Origin: Nocardioides massiliensis
GTDB taxonomy: Bacteria; Actinomycetota; Actinomycetes; Propionibacteriales; Nocardioidaceae
Assembly: GCF_030811215.1 (NCBI RefSeq)
Contig: NZ_JAUSQM010000001.1
Span: 3,348,001-3,412,000, forward strand
Length of the DNA stretch: 64,000 nt
Direction: 5' to 3'
Position 1 is the stretch's first letter. The number at the start of each line of letters is the position of its first letter. The translations under genes were made by a program, and so were the position numbers. Positions 1 to 8,974 of this stretch are shown piece by piece. Under the pieces are notes generated by a model. That model saw only the letters and a list, made by a program, of their open reading frames with translations, was not told the origin of the DNA and ran no database searches.

Positions 1-343
1 TCGACTTCTTGGCCGGCGCAGCCTTCTTGGCCGGCGCAGCCTTCTTGGCCGGCGCGGGTTTCGAGACGGCTCGCGCCGACGGTCGCTTCGCTCCCGTCCG
101 CGCCGAGGCCTCCTCAACCTCTCGCTTCTTCCGGCCCGCGCTCGCAGGCTCGCGCGTCCCGGCGCTCGACTTCTTGGCGGGCGCAGCCTTCTTCGCACCG
201 GCCTTCTTCGCGGTCGCCTTCTTCGCCGTCGTGGTCTTCGAGGTTGACTCCGCGGACTTCGTGGCGCTCGACCTCCGCCCGACGACCTTCTTCGCAGCCG
301 CGGCCGTACGGCTCGCAAGCTTCCGGGTGGTCGAACGTGCCAT
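1..343 (-). CDS. Lys/Ala-rich N-terminal part of a probable DksA/TraR-type protein (cut by window edge)
   Basis: Only the first 114 codons are in the window and the frame is still open at base 1. The start is ATG at 343-341, with a GAAGGAG ribosome site about 8 bases upstream. The protein is almost wholly basic and low-complexity. It begins MARSTTRKLASRTAAAAKK and then repeats AKK, PAKK and TAKK blocks, ending in three AAPAKK units at the edge. Such histone-H1-like tails precede the zinc-finger domain of actinobacterial DksA/TraR-family proteins, which often sit beside ileS ahead of lspA. That neighbour knowledge is the only basis for the family call, because the diagnostic C4 zinc domain would lie outside the window. 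Alternatives are an HU-like or other nucleoid protein. The tail suggests nucleic-acid binding. Confidence 0.5.
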   Translation of the reverse strand, partial: MARSTTRKLASRTAAAAKKVVGRRSSATKSAESTSKTTTAKKATAKKAGAKKAAPAKKSSAGTREPASAGRKKREVEEASARTGAKRPSARAVSKPAPAKKAAPAKKAAPAKKS

Positions 344-415
344 GGCGGACGCTCCTTCGCGCATGGGTGTGCCGGCGATGTGTGCCGGGCCACAAGTTGC
401 GGCGAGGATAACGGC

Positions 416-446
416 CCCGCGCGCCGCGGCCAACGCGGCGCGCGGG
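416..446 (-). terminator. ileS terminator hairpin
   Basis: A perfect 13-bp inverted repeat (416-428 with 434-446) around a 5-base loop starts 7 bases after the ileS stop codon. It has no T-tract, which is usual for high-G+C actinobacterial terminators. It separates ileS from the Lys/Ala-rich gene. Confidence 0.7.
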
Positions 447-453
447 CCCGACG

Positions 454-3400
454 TCAGGCCTTGCGCAGCTCGATGGTGGCGTTGCCGGCGTCACCCACGG
501 TCACCGCGACCGCCTCGTCGCTGGTCTCCCCCGCCTCGAACGATGTCGCCAGCGTCTCCCCGGCGATCAGCTCGGCGTGCGCATCGGCGGCTGCCTGCAC
601 CTGCTCGTCGCCACCGATCCGCAGCACGATCCGATCGCTGACCTCCAGGCCGGCGTCACGGCGTGCCTGCTGCACCGCGCGCACCAGGTCGCGCGCGACC
701 CCTTCGGCCGCCAGCTCGGGGGTGACCAACGTGTCCAGGACGACGAACCCGCCCGCGGGAAGCACGCCGAGCGCGCTGTTGTCGTCCGTCGCCGCAGCGA
801 CGGTCTCGAGGGTGTACTCACCCTCCTGCAACGCCAGCCCGCCGGCCGTGACCGCACCGGTCTCGTCGACGCTCCAGTCCCCGGCCTTGGCTGCACGGAT
901 GGCAACCTGCACGTCCTTGCCCAGACGCGGCCCCGCCACCCGCGCGTTGACCGAGAGCCGCTGCGAGACGCCGTACGCCGCCCCCTCCGGGCTCGCCAGG
1001 TCGACCAGCCGCACGGACTTGACGTTGATCTCCTCGGCGATGATCGCCTCGAAGCCGCGCAGCGCCTCGGGGTCCTCGACGACGACGGTCAGCGACGCGA
1101 GCGGCAACCGGGTGCGCAGCTGCCGCGCCTTGCGCAGCGCGGACGCGGCCGAGCAGGCCGCTCGCACCTGGTCCATCGCCGACACCAACGCGTGGTCCGT
1201 CGGCAGCTCGTCGGCCTGCGGCCAGTCGGTCAGGTGCACCGACCGCTCGCCGGTCAGTCCGCGCCAGACCTCCTCGGTCACCAGCGGCAGCAGCGGTGCG
1301 GCCACGCGGCACGCGGTCTCGAGCACGGTGTAGAGCGTGTCGAACGCCTGGGTGTCCGCCTCACCGTCGACGGCCCAGAAGCGCTCACGGGAGCGACGGA
1401 TGTACCAGTTCGTCAGCACGTCGAGGAACGTGCGCGTGGCGTCGCAGGCGTCGGCGATCGCGTAGGAGTCCAGCGCCCTGGTGGTCTCCTCCACGAAGTC
1501 GCGGCACTTCGCCAGCAGGTAGCGGTCGAGCGGGTCGGTGGAGTCGGTACGCCGCTGCGCCGTGTAACCCTCCGGACCGGCGGTGTTGGCGTAGAGCGCG
1601 AAGAAGTACCAGCTGTTCCACAGCGGCATCAGCACCTGCCGCACCGAGTCCCGGATGCCCTGCTCGGTGACGACGAGGTTGCCCCCGCGCAGGATCGGGC
1701 TCGCCATGAGGAACCACCGCATCGCGTCCGCCCCGTCGCGGTCGAAGACCTCGCGGACGTCGGGGTAGTTGCGCAGCGACTTCGACATCTTGTTGCCGTC
1801 GGAGCCGAGCACGATGCCGTGGCTGATGCAGTTCTGGAACGCGGGTCGGTCGAAGAGCGCCGTCGCCAGGATGTGCAGCGTGTAGAACCACCCGCGGGTC
1901 TGGCCGATGTACTCGACGATGAAGTCACCCGGGAAGTGCCCCTTGCGCTCCCCGGTGCCGTCGAACCAGTCGGCGTTCTCGAACGGGTAGTGCACCTGGG
2001 CGAAGCTCATCGACCCGGAGTCGAACCACACGTCGAGCACGTCGGCGACGCGACGCATCGTCGACCGCTCGCCCTCGGGGCGCGGGTCGTCGGGGTTGGG
2101 CCGGGTCAGCTCGTCGATGAACGGCCGGTGCAGGTCGGGCTCGCCGTCGGCGTTGCGCGGCAGCGTGCCGAAGTCGCGCTCGATCTCCGCGAAGCTGCCG
2201 TAGACGTCGATGCGCGGATAGGCCGGGTCGTCGGACTTCCACACCGGCACCGGGCTCCCCCAGAACCGGTTGCGGGTGATGGACCAGTCGCGGGCGTTCT
2301 CCAGCCACTTGCCGAACTGGCCGTCCCGGATGTGGTCGGGGACCCAGTTGATCTCCTGGTTGAGCTCGAGCATCCGCTGCTTGATCGCGGTGACCTCGAC
2401 GAACCACGACGAGACACCCTTGTAGATCAGGGGCTCGCGGCAACGCCAGCAGTGCGGGTAGGAGTGGTCGTAGGTCTCGCGCCGCAGCAGGACGGTCCCG
2501 TCGGTCACGGACCCGGTCTCGCCCTCGCCCCGCGTCGCGGCCTTGAGGTGGTCGATGATCAGGAGGTTGGCGTCGAACACCTGCAGGCCGACGTAGTCGT
2601 CGACCGGTGCGGTGAACCGGCCGTCCTTGCCGACCGGCATGACGGCCTCGATGCCCTCGCGGTCGGTGACCTCCTTGTCGACCTCACCGAAGGCGCCGGC
2701 GGTGTGGACGATCCCCGAGCCGTCGGTCGTGGTCACGGCGTCATCGGCGGCGACGATGCGGAAGGCGCGCTCGTGACCGGCGAAGTAGGAGAACGGCGGG
2801 GTGTAGGTGCGTCCCACCAGCTCGGCGCCGGTGTAGCGACCGAGGACGACGGGCTCGTCCCCGAGCTCGCGGGCGTACGCCGCCAGCCGGGCCTCGGCGA
2901 GCACGTAGCGCGCGGTGCGCTCCGTGCCGGGCACCGGCGCCTCGACGACGACGTAGTCGATCTCCGAGCCGACCATCGCGGCGAGGTTGGACGGCAGCGT
3001 CCACGGCGTGGTGGTCCACACCAGCACGAGGGCACCGTCCAGGACCGGGTCGGTGCCGACGTCGTCGAGCCGGAAGCCGACGGTGACCGCGGGGTCCTGG
3101 CGGTTCTGGTAGACGTCGTCGTCCATGCGCAGCTCGTGGTTGGACAGCGGCGTCTCGTCGTTCCAGCAGTAGGGCAGGACCCGGAAGCCCTCGTAGATCA
3201 GCCCCTTGTCGAAGAGCTGCTTGAAGGCCCACATCACCGACTCCATGTAGTCGGGGTTCATGGTGCGGTAGTCGTTGTCGAAGTCGACCCAACGCGCCTG
3301 CCGGGTGACGTACTCGCGCCACTCGCCGGTGTACTTCATCACCGAGTCGCGACAGGCGGCGTTGAACTCCGCGATGCCCATCTCGACGATCTCGTCGGTG

Positions 3401-3771
3401 GTCTTGATGCCGTTGAGTCGCATCGCCTCGAGCTCGGCCGGCAGGCCGTGGGTGTCCCAGCCGAAGCGTCGCTCCACCCGGTTGCCGCGCATGGTCTGGA
3501 AGCGCGGCACGACGTCCTTGACGTAGCCGGTGAGCAGGTGACCGTAGTGCGGCAGGCCGTTGGCGAAGGGCGGGCCGTCGTAGAACACGAACTCCGCCGA
3601 CCCGTCCGGGCCGGGGTCGCGCCGCTCGACGCTGGCGGCGAAGGTGCCGTCGGACTCCCAGTAGTCCAGCACCCGCTCCTCGATGGCCGGGAAGCGCGGG
3701 CTGGCGGGTACGCCCCCACGATCGCGGTGGGCGTCCTGCTCGTCGCGGTGGGTCGCCTTGGGGTAGGTCAC
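454..3771 (-). CDS. ileS: Isoleucyl-tRNA synthetase
   Basis: Charges tRNA-Ile with isoleucine in the cytoplasm (class Ia synthetase). The 1105-residue product has the HIGH signature as HYGH at residues 75-78, inside a [14 protein letters not shown] context, and KMSKS at residues 661-665. The CP1 editing insert lies between them and an anticodon-binding domain follows. Length and the HYGH form fit the longer, eukaryote-like type 2 IleRS found in many actinobacteria, a class known for tolerance of mupirocin; that property is inferred. The start is GTG at 3771 with AGGAG about 9 bases upstream. The gene follows wag31 but has its own T-box leader, so expression should respond to uncharged tRNA-Ile. 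A strong hairpin follows the stop. Confidence 0.97.
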   Translation of the reverse strand: MTYPKATHRDEQDAHRDRGGVPASPRFPAIEERVLDYWESDGTFAASVERRDPGPDGSAEFVFYDGPPFANGLPHYGHLLTGYVKDVVPRFQTMRGNRVERRFGWDTHGLPAELEAMRLNGIKTTDEIVEMGIAEFNAACRDSVMKYTGEWREYVTRQARWVDFDNDYRTMNPDYMESVMWAFKQLFDKGLIYEGFRVLPYCWNDETPLSNHELRMDDDVYQNRQDPAVTVGFRLDDVGTDPVLDGALVLVWTTTPWTLPSNLAAMVGSEIDYVVVEAPVPGTERTARYVLAEARLAAYARELGDEPVVLGRYTGAELVGRTYTPPFSYFAGHERAFRIVAADDAVTTTDGSGIVHTAGAFGEVDKEVTDREGIEAVMPVGKDGRFTAPVDDYVGLQVFDANLLIIDHLKAATRGEGETGSVTDGTVLLRRETYDHSYPHCWRCREPLIYKGVSSWFVEVTAIKQRMLELNQEINWVPDHIRDGQFGKWLENARDWSITRNRFWGSPVPVWKSDDPAYPRIDVYGSFAEIERDFGTLPRNADGEPDLHRPFIDELTRPNPDDPRPEGERSTMRRVADVLDVWFDSGSMSFAQVHYPFENADWFDGTGERKGHFPGDFIVEYIGQTRGWFYTLHILATALFDRPAFQNCISHGIVLGSDGNKMSKSLRNYPDVREVFDRDGADAMRWFLMASPILRGGNLVVTEQGIRDSVRQVLMPLWNSWYFFALYANTAGPEGYTAQRRTDSTDPLDRYLLAKCRDFVEETTRALDSYAIADACDATRTFLDVLTNWYIRRSRERFWAVDGEADTQAFDTLYTVLETACRVAAPLLPLVTEEVWRGLTGERSVHLTDWPQADELPTDHALVSAMDQVRAACSAASALRKARQLRTRLPLASLTVVVEDPEALRGFEAIIAEEINVKSVRLVDLASPEGAAYGVSQRLSVNARVAGPRLGKDVQVAIRAAKAGDWSVDETGAVTAGGLALQEGEYTLETVAAATDDNSALGVLPAGGFVVLDTLVTPELAAEGVARDLVRAVQQARRDAGLEVSDRIVLRIGGDEQVQAAADAHAELIAGETLATSFEAGETSDEAVAVTVGDAGNATIELRKA

Positions 3772-3960
3772 GGTGCGGGGCTCCTGGCGGTGGGTGCGGT
3801 CTCCTCGGTGCTGCTGACGAGGACGAGACCTGCAGGTCCCGCGGTACCACCCCGCTTGCCCTGCCCGCGGGTCATGACCGGGGCAGAACCACTCGTTGCA
3901 GGCTGTGACGGGCCCACCCGTCCGGTTCTACTGAGCCCCTGGTGAATCAGCGTGCGAGAC
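3772..3960 (-). ncRNA. T-box leader of ileS (translational type likely)
   Basis: On the minus strand the conserved T-box core GGGTGGTACCGCG (3841-3853) is followed by a 12-base palindrome at 3827-3838 and then CTCGTCC (3821-3827). This is the usual antiterminator/antisequestrator arrangement with the tRNA-CCA-binding bulge. Upstream hairpins are at 3862-3885 (TGCCC/GGGCA stem) and 3908-3921 (ACGGG/CCCGT stem). The ileS ribosome site lies about 45 bases downstream, next to CCCACC, which can pair with the GGTGG of the core. Uncharged tRNA-Ile should therefore expose the ribosome site, as known for actinobacterial ileS T-boxes. The specifier codon could not be assigned by eye, and the 5' end is approximate. 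Confidence 0.85.
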
Positions 3961-4043
3961 GGGGCCGTTCTTCCGGAGGCTCGCCGCTGATGACGGCTCG
4001 AACGCCTGTGGGGACATCGTACGACGCCGGTCCCCCACGCACG

Positions 4044-4083
4044 ACCGCGGCCGGTCCACCTTCGCAGGTGGACCGGCCGCGGT
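4044..4083 (-). terminator. wag31 terminator hairpin
   Basis: A perfect 17-bp stem (4044-4060 with 4067-4083) around a 6-base loop lies 32 bases beyond the wag31 stop. It is the strongest hairpin in this part of the window. It lies between wag31 and the ileS T-box leader and should end the division-cluster transcript. Confidence 0.8.
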
Positions 4084-4115
4084 GTGTTCGTCCCTGTCGC
4101 GACAGGGCGCGTGGA

Positions 4116-4880
4116 TCAGTTCTCGTTGTCCTCGCCGAGCAGCGACTTCAAGCGCTTGGGCGCGTGGTCGCCGCCGGACGGCTCCAGCCCTGCACCCTCG
4201 CTCGAGCTCTCCAGCGCCTCGAGCTGCTGGGTGAAGTACGAGCGCAGGCGGCTGCGGTACTCGCGCTCGAAGGCCCGCAGGGTCTCGACCTCGCCGCTGA
4301 GCTTGTCGCGCTCCTTCTCCAGGTCGCCGAAGAGCTGCGCACGACGCTCGGCCGTCTCGGCGTCGAGCATCTGGGCACGCGTCCGCGCGTCGGACTCCAG
4401 GCGCTCGGCCTTCGCCTTGCTCTCCGACTCCAGCCGCTCGGCCTTGGTGCGGGCCTCGCCGACGATCTTGTCGGCCTCGTCCTTGGCGCCGTCGACGAGC
4501 TCGTCGGCGTTGCGGCCGGCGATCTCGAGCAGGCGCGCAGCGGCGCTGGAGGCGTCGGCGACGGTCTCCACGCGGATGGTCTCCACGCCACCGGACGCCA
4601 CCGGCACGGGTGCCGGGGTCGGCGCCGGGGTGGGCTCGGGCGTGGGCTCCGGGGTCGGCTCGGGTGCCGCGACCGGCTCCGGCTTCGCCTCGGCGGGCGC
4701 TCCGCCGCTCTGCTGAGCCGCCGACAGCTTGGAGCGAAGGTCCTCGTTCTCCTTCGTCAGCCGCGCGAGCTCGGCCTCGACCTCATCGAGGAACTGGTCG
4801 ACCTCGTTCATGTCGTAGCCCTCGCGGAGCCGCACAGGAGTGAAGCGCTTGTTACTCACGTCCTCAGGCGTCAACGGCAT
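4116..4880 (-). CDS. wag31: DivIVA/Wag31 polar-growth protein
   Basis: Cytoplasmic coiled-coil scaffold that binds curved membrane at poles and septa and directs wall growth in actinobacteria. The N-terminus, MPLTPEDVSNKRFTPVRLRE, is the typical DivIVA membrane-binding domain, followed by the first coiled coil (DEVEAELARLTKENEDL). A Pro/Glu/Thr-rich linker of PEPTPEPTP repeats lies at about residues 60-95, and a long C-terminal coiled coil follows. The product is 254 residues. ATG at 4880 was chosen because family members begin MPLT. A GTG two codons upstream (4886) is possible and has GAGGA 7 bases before it. It is the usual last gene of the actinobacterial division cluster. A palindrome upstream (4951-4968) may carry its promoter or an operator. 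Confidence 0.95.
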   Translation of the reverse strand: MPLTPEDVSNKRFTPVRLREGYDMNEVDQFLDEVEAELARLTKENEDLRSKLSAAQQSGGAPAEAKPEPVAAPEPTPEPTPEPTPAPTPAPVPVASGGVETIRVETVADASSAAARLLEIAGRNADELVDGAKDEADKIVGEARTKAERLESESKAKAERLESDARTRAQMLDAETAERRAQLFGDLEKERDKLSGEVETLRAFEREYRSRLRSYFTQQLEALESSSEGAGLEPSGGDHAPKRLKSLLGEDNEN

Positions 4881-4943
4881 GACCACACCCTTGTCCTCGT
4901 CGTTGTCTCAATGGAGTCTCACTGGAACACAGCATCACTAGGG

Positions 4944-4980
4944 GTACAGCGCTCGCCGGCCGGCGAGCATGAGTACAGCG
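4944..4980. repeat. 18-bp palindrome flanked by GTACAGCG direct repeats upstream of wag31
   Basis: GCTCGCCGGCCGGCGAGC at 4951-4968 is a perfect 18-bp palindrome. It is bracketed by two copies of GTACAGCG in the same orientation at 4944-4951 and 4973-4980. It lies about 65 bases upstream of the wag31 start and could be an operator. No known factor was recognised. Confidence 0.6.
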
Positions 4981-5048
4981 GGTCACGTTACTCCGAATGC
5001 AGCGTCGAGCGTGCATCGGGCACGTGCAGGGACACCGGCGCACCGACA

Positions 5049-5067
5049 GCCCCGCATGGCGCGGGGC
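5049..5067 (-). terminator. Hairpin directly after yggT
   Basis: GCCCCGC (5049-5055) and GCGGGGC (5061-5067) form a 7-bp stem with a 5-base loop, 4 bases beyond the yggT stop. This suggests that wag31 is at least partly transcribed from its own promoter downstream. Confidence 0.55.
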
Positions 5068-5071
5068 CGGG

Positions 5072-5371
5072 TCACCCGAGACCCAAGAAGATGGCCTGGT
5101 TCACGCGCATCAACAAGATGACGACGATGAAGACCAGGATGAAGCTGACGTCGAGCGCGATGCTGCCGAGCCGCAGCGGCGGAATGACCTTGCGGATCGC
5201 CTTGATCGGCGGGTCGGTGATGGAGAAGACGACCTCCAGCACCACCAGGATCGGTCCGGTGGGCTGCCAGGAGCGGGCGAACACCTGGATCCAGTCCACG
5301 ACGAGCCGGATGATGAGCAGGACCATGAACATCCAGAGGATGCCCTGGATGAATTGACCGACGGGATGCAC
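5072..5371 (-). CDS. yggT: YggT-family membrane protein
   Basis: A 99-residue integral membrane protein with two hydrophobic segments, one near the N-terminus (GILWMFMVLLIIRLVVDWI) and one near the C-terminus (DVSFILVFIVVILLMRVN). They flank the conserved PTGPILVVLEVVFSITDPPIKAIRKVIPP loop typical of YggT/Ycf19 proteins. The molecular role is not firmly known. In actinobacteria and cyanobacteria the gene sits with sepF and divIVA, which suggests a function in septum or membrane organisation. The start is GTG at 5371, 9 bases after the sepF stop, so it is probably translated from the sepF message. Confidence 0.9.
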   Translation of the reverse strand: MHPVGQFIQGILWMFMVLLIIRLVVDWIQVFARSWQPTGPILVVLEVVFSITDPPIKAIRKVIPPLRLGSIALDVSFILVFIVVILLMRVNQAIFLGLG

Positions 5372-5380
5372 GTTGGGGAA

Positions 5381-5881
5381 TCAGCTCTGGTTGAAGAAGC
5401 CGCCCTCGGCGATCCGCTGCTTGTCCTCCGCGGCCACCGAGACGTTGGGGGGCGAGAGCAGGAACACCTTGCTCGTCACCCGCTCGATGGTGCCCCGGAC
5501 CGCGAACACCAGGCCGGCGGCGAAGTCCACCAGGCGCTTGGCGTCGTTGTCGTCCATCTCGGACAGGTTCATGATCACCGGCACACCGGAGCGGAAGTTC
5601 TCCCCGATGGTGCGGGCCTCGTTGTAGGTACGGGGGTGCAGGGTCGTGATCCGGGACAGCTCTGCCACGTGGTTCACCTCGCTGGTCGGTCGACGACGCT
5701 CGTCGAGACGGGCGACCGGCGCGGGCCGCGGTTCGTCGTACCGCTCGTCGCGCACCTGGCCACGGTGGGGCTCACGCTGCTCCTCACGACGGTCCGTGTG
5801 GTCCTCGGCGTAGTCGTCGTAGCGCTCGGTGTCCTCGAGCAGGCCCAGGTAGACACCCATCTTGCGCATCGCGCCGCTCAT
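5381..5881 (-). CDS. sepF: SepF cell-division protein, Z-ring membrane anchor
   Basis: A 166-residue protein. SepF binds the FtsZ C-terminal tail and bends membranes, replacing FtsA, which actinobacteria lack. The N-terminus is the amphipathic membrane-targeting segment ([13 protein letters not shown]). An acidic and arginine-rich linker covers about residues 20-70. The conserved SepF core runs from about residue 75 ([45 protein letters not shown]). The start is ATG at 5881 with GGAGGT about 9 bases upstream. It lies 55 bases after yggS and directly before yggT. The ftsZ gene in the same cluster ends in the peptide that SepF is known to bind. Confidence 0.96.
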   Translation of the reverse strand: MSGAMRKMGVYLGLLEDTERYDDYAEDHTDRREEQREPHRGQVRDERYDEPRPAPVARLDERRRPTSEVNHVAELSRITTLHPRTYNEARTIGENFRSGVPVIMNLSEMDDNDAKRLVDFAAGLVFAVRGTIERVTSKVFLLSPPNVSVAAEDKQRIAEGGFFNQS

Positions 5882-5904
5882 GGCTTCTGACCTCCGGTAC
5901 GTCG

Positions 5905-5923
5905 GCGCCCCCGCCCGGGGCGC
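5905..5923 (-). terminator. Hairpin between yggS and sepF
   Basis: GCGCCCC (5905-5911) pairs with GGGGCGC (5917-5923) around a 5-base loop in the 55-base gap between yggS and sepF. It could attenuate the division transcript before sepF; it has no T-tract. Confidence 0.45.
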
Positions 5924-5936
5924 GCTGTTGGGGACA

Positions 5937-6665
5937 TTACTTGATCACGGGCCTCGGACCGAGAACCGCGCTGCCGACACGCACGTGTGTCGCGCCGGCG
6001 GCGACGGCCTGCTCCAGGTCACCGCTCATGCCGGCCGAGACCCACGTCGCACCGGGGTGGTCGCGGCGTACGGCCTCGGCCACCTCGGCGAGCCGGGTGA
6101 ACGCCCCCGCGGGGTCCTCCCCCAGTGGCGCCACGCCCATCACCCCGCGCAGCCGCAGCGACTCCGCCCCGGCGATCGCGGCGGTCAGCGCCGGCACGTC
6201 ATCGGGGTCGGCACCCGCGCGCCCCTGGGCACCGGGTGCGTCCAGGCTGACCTGGACGAGGACGTCGAGCGGGGCGTCGCGCTCGGCCGCGCCCGTGGCC
6301 AGGCGGGAGACCAGCTTGGTGCGGTCGACCGACTCCACGACGTCGGCCCACCGGGCGACCGCCGCGGTCTTGTTGGACTGCAGGCCACCGATGAAGTGCC
6401 AGCGCAGGTCGTCCGCGCCGCGCAGCTGGGCCACCGCGGGGCGCTTGTCGGCCGCCTCCTGGTGCTTGTTCTCGCCCACGTCGCGTACGCCGAGCTCGGC
6501 GAGCAGGGCGACGTCGGAGGCCGGGAAGTACTTCGTCACCACGGTGAGCCCGACCTCGGCGGGGTCGCGTCCGGCGCTCCGGCAGGCCTCGGCGATGCGG
6601 GCGCGCACGGCCCCGAGCCCCTCGGTGAGCTGGGCACGGCGTACGTCGGTGGGGGGCGTGGTCAC
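5937..6665 (-). CDS. yggS: YggS-family pyridoxal-phosphate homeostasis protein
   Basis: A single-domain PLP-binding protein of 242 residues with the alanine-racemase-like barrel fold; it controls free PLP pools rather than catalysing a known reaction. The PLP lysine lies in the [11 protein letters not shown] motif near the N-terminus. Other family motifs are [42 protein letters not shown] and [13 protein letters not shown] near the end. The start is GTG at 6665, overlapping the pgeF stop by four bases (GTGA). An ATG-initiated frame continues further upstream but would run through pgeF and is rejected. This position between pgeF and sepF is standard in actinobacterial division clusters. Confidence 0.95.
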   Translation of the reverse strand: MTTPPTDVRRAQLTEGLGAVRARIAEACRSAGRDPAEVGLTVVTKYFPASDVALLAELGVRDVGENKHQEAADKRPAVAQLRGADDLRWHFIGGLQSNKTAAVARWADVVESVDRTKLVSRLATGAAERDAPLDVLVQVSLDAPGAQGRAGADPDDVPALTAAIAGAESLRLRGVMGVAPLGEDPAGAFTRLAEVAEAVRRDHPGATWVSAGMSGDLEQAVAAGATHVRVGSAVLGPRPVIK

Positions 6666-7405
6666 GAGGCCTCCGTCTTCCTGCCGGCTGGACTGACGCG
6701 GGCGACGATGCCGGCCAGGCGTCCCGCGGCGGCGGCGTCGCGACGGTGGGAGTGCAGCGCGGGGTCCTCGCGGGTGCACCGGTCGACGAGCTCGACCTCC
6801 GCGACCCCGCCGGCTGCGAGCTGGGCGCGGACGCCGGCGACGATGTCGAGGGCCGGCGTACCCCAGGTGGTCTCGGCGTGCGCCTGCGGCACCAGCGCAG
6901 CGACCTCCTCGCGCATGGCCTGCGGCACCTCGTAGCAGCCCCCGCACACCGCCGGGCCGATCCACGCGCGCACGGACCGCGCGCCGAGGTCAGTCATCGT
7001 GGCCAGCGTCGCCGCCACCACGCCCTCGACCAGGCCTGCGCGGCCGGCGTGGGCGACCCCGACGACACCGGCGTCGGGATCGGCGAGGACGACGGGTACG
7101 CAGTCGGCCGACCGGACGACCAGCGCGATGCCGGGCTCGGCCGTCACCAACGCGTCGACACCGTCGACCAGACCGCCGGCGGGCAGCTCTGCGCGTCGGA
7201 CGACGGCCACGTCGGCACCGTGGACCTGGCGCATCCGGACCGCGACCGCGCCCGGTGCCACCGCCTCCACCGCGGCAGGGAGATCCGCGCCGCGGGTGCC
7301 GGCGTCCTCGGCGACGTCGAGGGCGGCGTCGCTGAAGCCGACCGCGACGTCGCCCAGGTGCGCGAGGTGCGCCATCCCCCGCGGGCGGGGGGTCGCCGGG
7401 GTCAC
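6662..7405 (-). CDS. pgeF: PgeF/YfiH-family peptidoglycan editing factor (multicopper-oxidase-like fold)
   Basis: A 247-residue protein of the YfiH/LACC1 family. The E. coli member removes mis-synthesised UDP-MurNAc-L-Ser during wall synthesis; other members have purine nucleoside or phenol oxidase activity. The metal-site motifs are present: [35 protein letters not shown] and [12 protein letters not shown]. The C-terminal histidines ([16 protein letters not shown]) are also there. The start is GTG at 7405, overlapping the ftsZ stop by four bases. Its place directly after ftsZ and with the mur genes supports a wall-editing role. Which activity this copy has cannot be told from sequence. Confidence 0.92.
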   Translation of the reverse strand: MTPATPRPRGMAHLAHLGDVAVGFSDAALDVAEDAGTRGADLPAAVEAVAPGAVAVRMRQVHGADVAVVRRAELPAGGLVDGVDALVTAEPGIALVVRSADCVPVVLADPDAGVVGVAHAGRAGLVEGVVAATLATMTDLGARSVRAWIGPAVCGGCYEVPQAMREEVAALVPQAHAETTWGTPALDIVAGVRAQLAAGGVAEVELVDRCTREDPALHSHRRDAAAAGRLAGIVARVSPAGRKTEAS

Positions 7406-8694
7406 TTCAGGAAGTCGGGGATGTCGAGATCGTCGTCGTCGAACTGGACCGGACGCGGGCGCGGCGGGGTCGACTGCCCACCCGGCTGCGCCGGGCGTGC
7501 GGGCGCCTGGCCCTGCTGACCGGGCTGTCCCTGCTGCCCGCCCGGGCCCTGCTGACCGGGCTGGTTCGACTGCTGGCCCTGCTGCCCCTGGGGCGACTGC
7601 TGCTGGCCGGCGGGCTGCGCCGGGCGCGACTGCTGGGCGGGCGCCGGGTCGCGCTGCGGCGTAGTGGTCGGGCGCTCGGCGCCACCGCCGGCGCCCTGCC
7701 CCTCCGCCGTACGCCGCAGGGTCCCGCCCTCCTCGCGCTTCTTGGGGACACCGCCGTCGAAGCCGGCGGCGATCACGGTCACGCGCACCTCGTCGCCGAG
7801 GGCGTCGTCGATGGTCGCGCCGAAGATGATGTTGGCCTCGTCGTGCGCCGACTGGGCCACGAGCGCGGCCGCCTCGTTGATCTCGAAGAGGCCGAGGTCG
7901 GAGCCGCCCGCGATCGAGAGCAGGACGCCGTGCGCACCGTCGATCGAGGCCTCGAGCAGCGGGCTGGAGACGGCCATCTCGGCCGCCGCGACCGATCGGT
8001 CCTCACCGCGGGCGGAGCCGATGCCCATGAGGGCGGAGCCGGCGTTGGACATCACGGACTTCACGTCGGCGAAGTCGAGGTTGATCAGGCCCGGCGTCGT
8101 GATCAGGTCGGTGATGCCGGAGACACCCTGGAGCAGCACCTGGTCGGCCTGCTTGAAGGCGTCGAGGACGCTGACGTTGCGGTCGCTGATGGACAGCAGC
8201 CGGTCGTTGGGGATGACGATGAGGGTGTCGACCTCCTCGCGCAGGGCCGCGATGCCCTCCTCGGCGGAGTTGGCGCGCCGACGGCCCTCGAAGGCGAACG
8301 GCCGGGTCACGACGCCGATGGTCAGCGCGCCCAGCGAGCGCGCGATCCGCGCCACCACCGGCGCGCCACCGGTGCCGGTGCCGCCGCCCTCGCCCGCGGT
8401 CACGAAGACCATGTCGGCGCCCTTGATGACCTCTTCGATCTCGTCGGCGTGGTCCTCCGCTGCCTGCGCCCCCACGTCGGGGTTGGCGCCGGCGCCGAGG
8501 CCGCGCGTGAGCTCCCGACCGATGTCGAGCTTCACGTCGGCGTCGCTCATCAGGAGCGCTTGTGCGTCGGTGTTGATCGCGATGAACTCAACGCCCTTAA
8601 GACCGACTTCGATCATCCGGTTGACGGCGTTGACTCCACCACCACCGATACCCACGACCTTGATCACGGCCAGGTAGTTCTGCGGTGCTGCCAC
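7402..8694 (-). CDS. ftsZ: Cell-division GTPase FtsZ
   Basis: Tubulin homologue that forms the Z-ring. The 430-residue protein has the nucleotide-binding [11 protein letters not shown] loop at about residue 17, GAGANPDVG at about 68, the tubulin signature GGGTGTG at 103-109 and the T7-loop region ([11 protein letters not shown]). After about residue 315 comes a disordered linker very rich in Gln, Gly and Pro. It ends in the conserved tail [12 protein letters not shown], the docking peptide for SepF. The start is GTG at 8694. The gene is the first after an unusually wide gap containing a probable promoter and a palindromic repeat, so ftsZ can be transcribed separately from ftsQ. Confidence 0.98.
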   Translation of the reverse strand: MAAPQNYLAVIKVVGIGGGGVNAVNRMIEVGLKGVEFIAINTDAQALLMSDADVKLDIGRELTRGLGAGANPDVGAQAAEDHADEIEEVIKGADMVFVTAGEGGGTGTGGAPVVARIARSLGALTIGVVTRPFAFEGRRRANSAEEGIAALREEVDTLIVIPNDRLLSISDRNVSVLDAFKQADQVLLQGVSGITDLITTPGLINLDFADVKSVMSNAGSALMGIGSARGEDRSVAAAEMAVSSPLLEASIDGAHGVLLSIAGGSDLGLFEINEAAALVAQSAHDEANIIFGATIDDALGDEVRVTVIAAGFDGGVPKKREEGGTLRRTAEGQGAGGGAERPTTTPQRDPAPAQQSRPAQPAGQQQSPQGQQGQQSNQPGQQGPGGQQGQPGQQGQAPARPAQPGGQSTPPRPRPVQFDDDDLDIPDFLK

Positions 8695-8777
8695 GGCGGG
8701 TTGCCTCTCGTCGATCGGGCCGTCCTGCCGGTGCGCAGGGCGGACGGGTGCTCGGGTCGTACAGGTGGGGAAGTCTC

Positions 8778-8808
8778 ACCCTCAAGTAGAGGGTTATAGT
8801 TATGTCAA
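8778..8808 (-). promoter_or_regulatory. Probable ftsZ promoter with inverted repeat
   Basis: On the minus strand TTGACA (8808-8803) is followed at once by the A/T-rich TAACTATAACC, then an inverted repeat ACCCTC-5-GAGGGT (8778-8794). This is by far the most A/T-rich stretch near ftsZ and lies 85-115 bases upstream of the GTG. Exact -35/-10 spacing is ambiguous. The inverted repeat would lie at or just after a start site, where a repressor could bind. Confidence 0.5.
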
Positions 8809-8871
8809 CCTCGTGCTGGTGGAACACGCTAGGCGGCCCGCCGTACGGATTGGTGCCAACACGCCGCGCAG

Positions 8872-8969
8872 GCGGCAGTTTCACCGCCCGACTAACAAAA
8901 CCGGGCGCCGAGGGCGGCAGTTTCGTACGACGAGCGGGCGTGTCGTTCGACGGGCGGTGAAACTGCCGC
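8872..8969. repeat. Palindrome-ended intergenic repeat, family 1 copy A
   Basis: This 98-bp element has perfect 19-bp terminal inverted repeats (8872-8890 and 8951-8969; inner part GGCAGTTTCACCGCCCG). It lies 5 bases after the ftsQ stop. An inverted, closely similar copy is at 34175-34268; the two share a perfect 29-base match (8918-8946 with the complement of 34196-34224). It has no coding capacity. It may act as a strong hairpin terminator for ftsQ, or be a non-autonomous mobile or REP-like element. Confidence 0.8.
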
Positions 8970-8974
8970 GGTCC

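Noticed and set aside
577-3945. Long open frame of 1122 codons opposite ileS
   Set aside because: It is the antisense shadow of ileS in very G+C-rich DNA; its translation is rich in Arg, Val, Gly and Asp with no domain. Similar long frames opposite murD (12130-15009), aroG and the RecQ-like gene (43011-46694) and others were rejected for the same reason.
5937-6965. 342-residue version of YggS
   Set aside because: The extra N-terminal 100 residues are out-of-frame translation of pgeF; the GTG at 6665 with GTGA overlap gives the family length.
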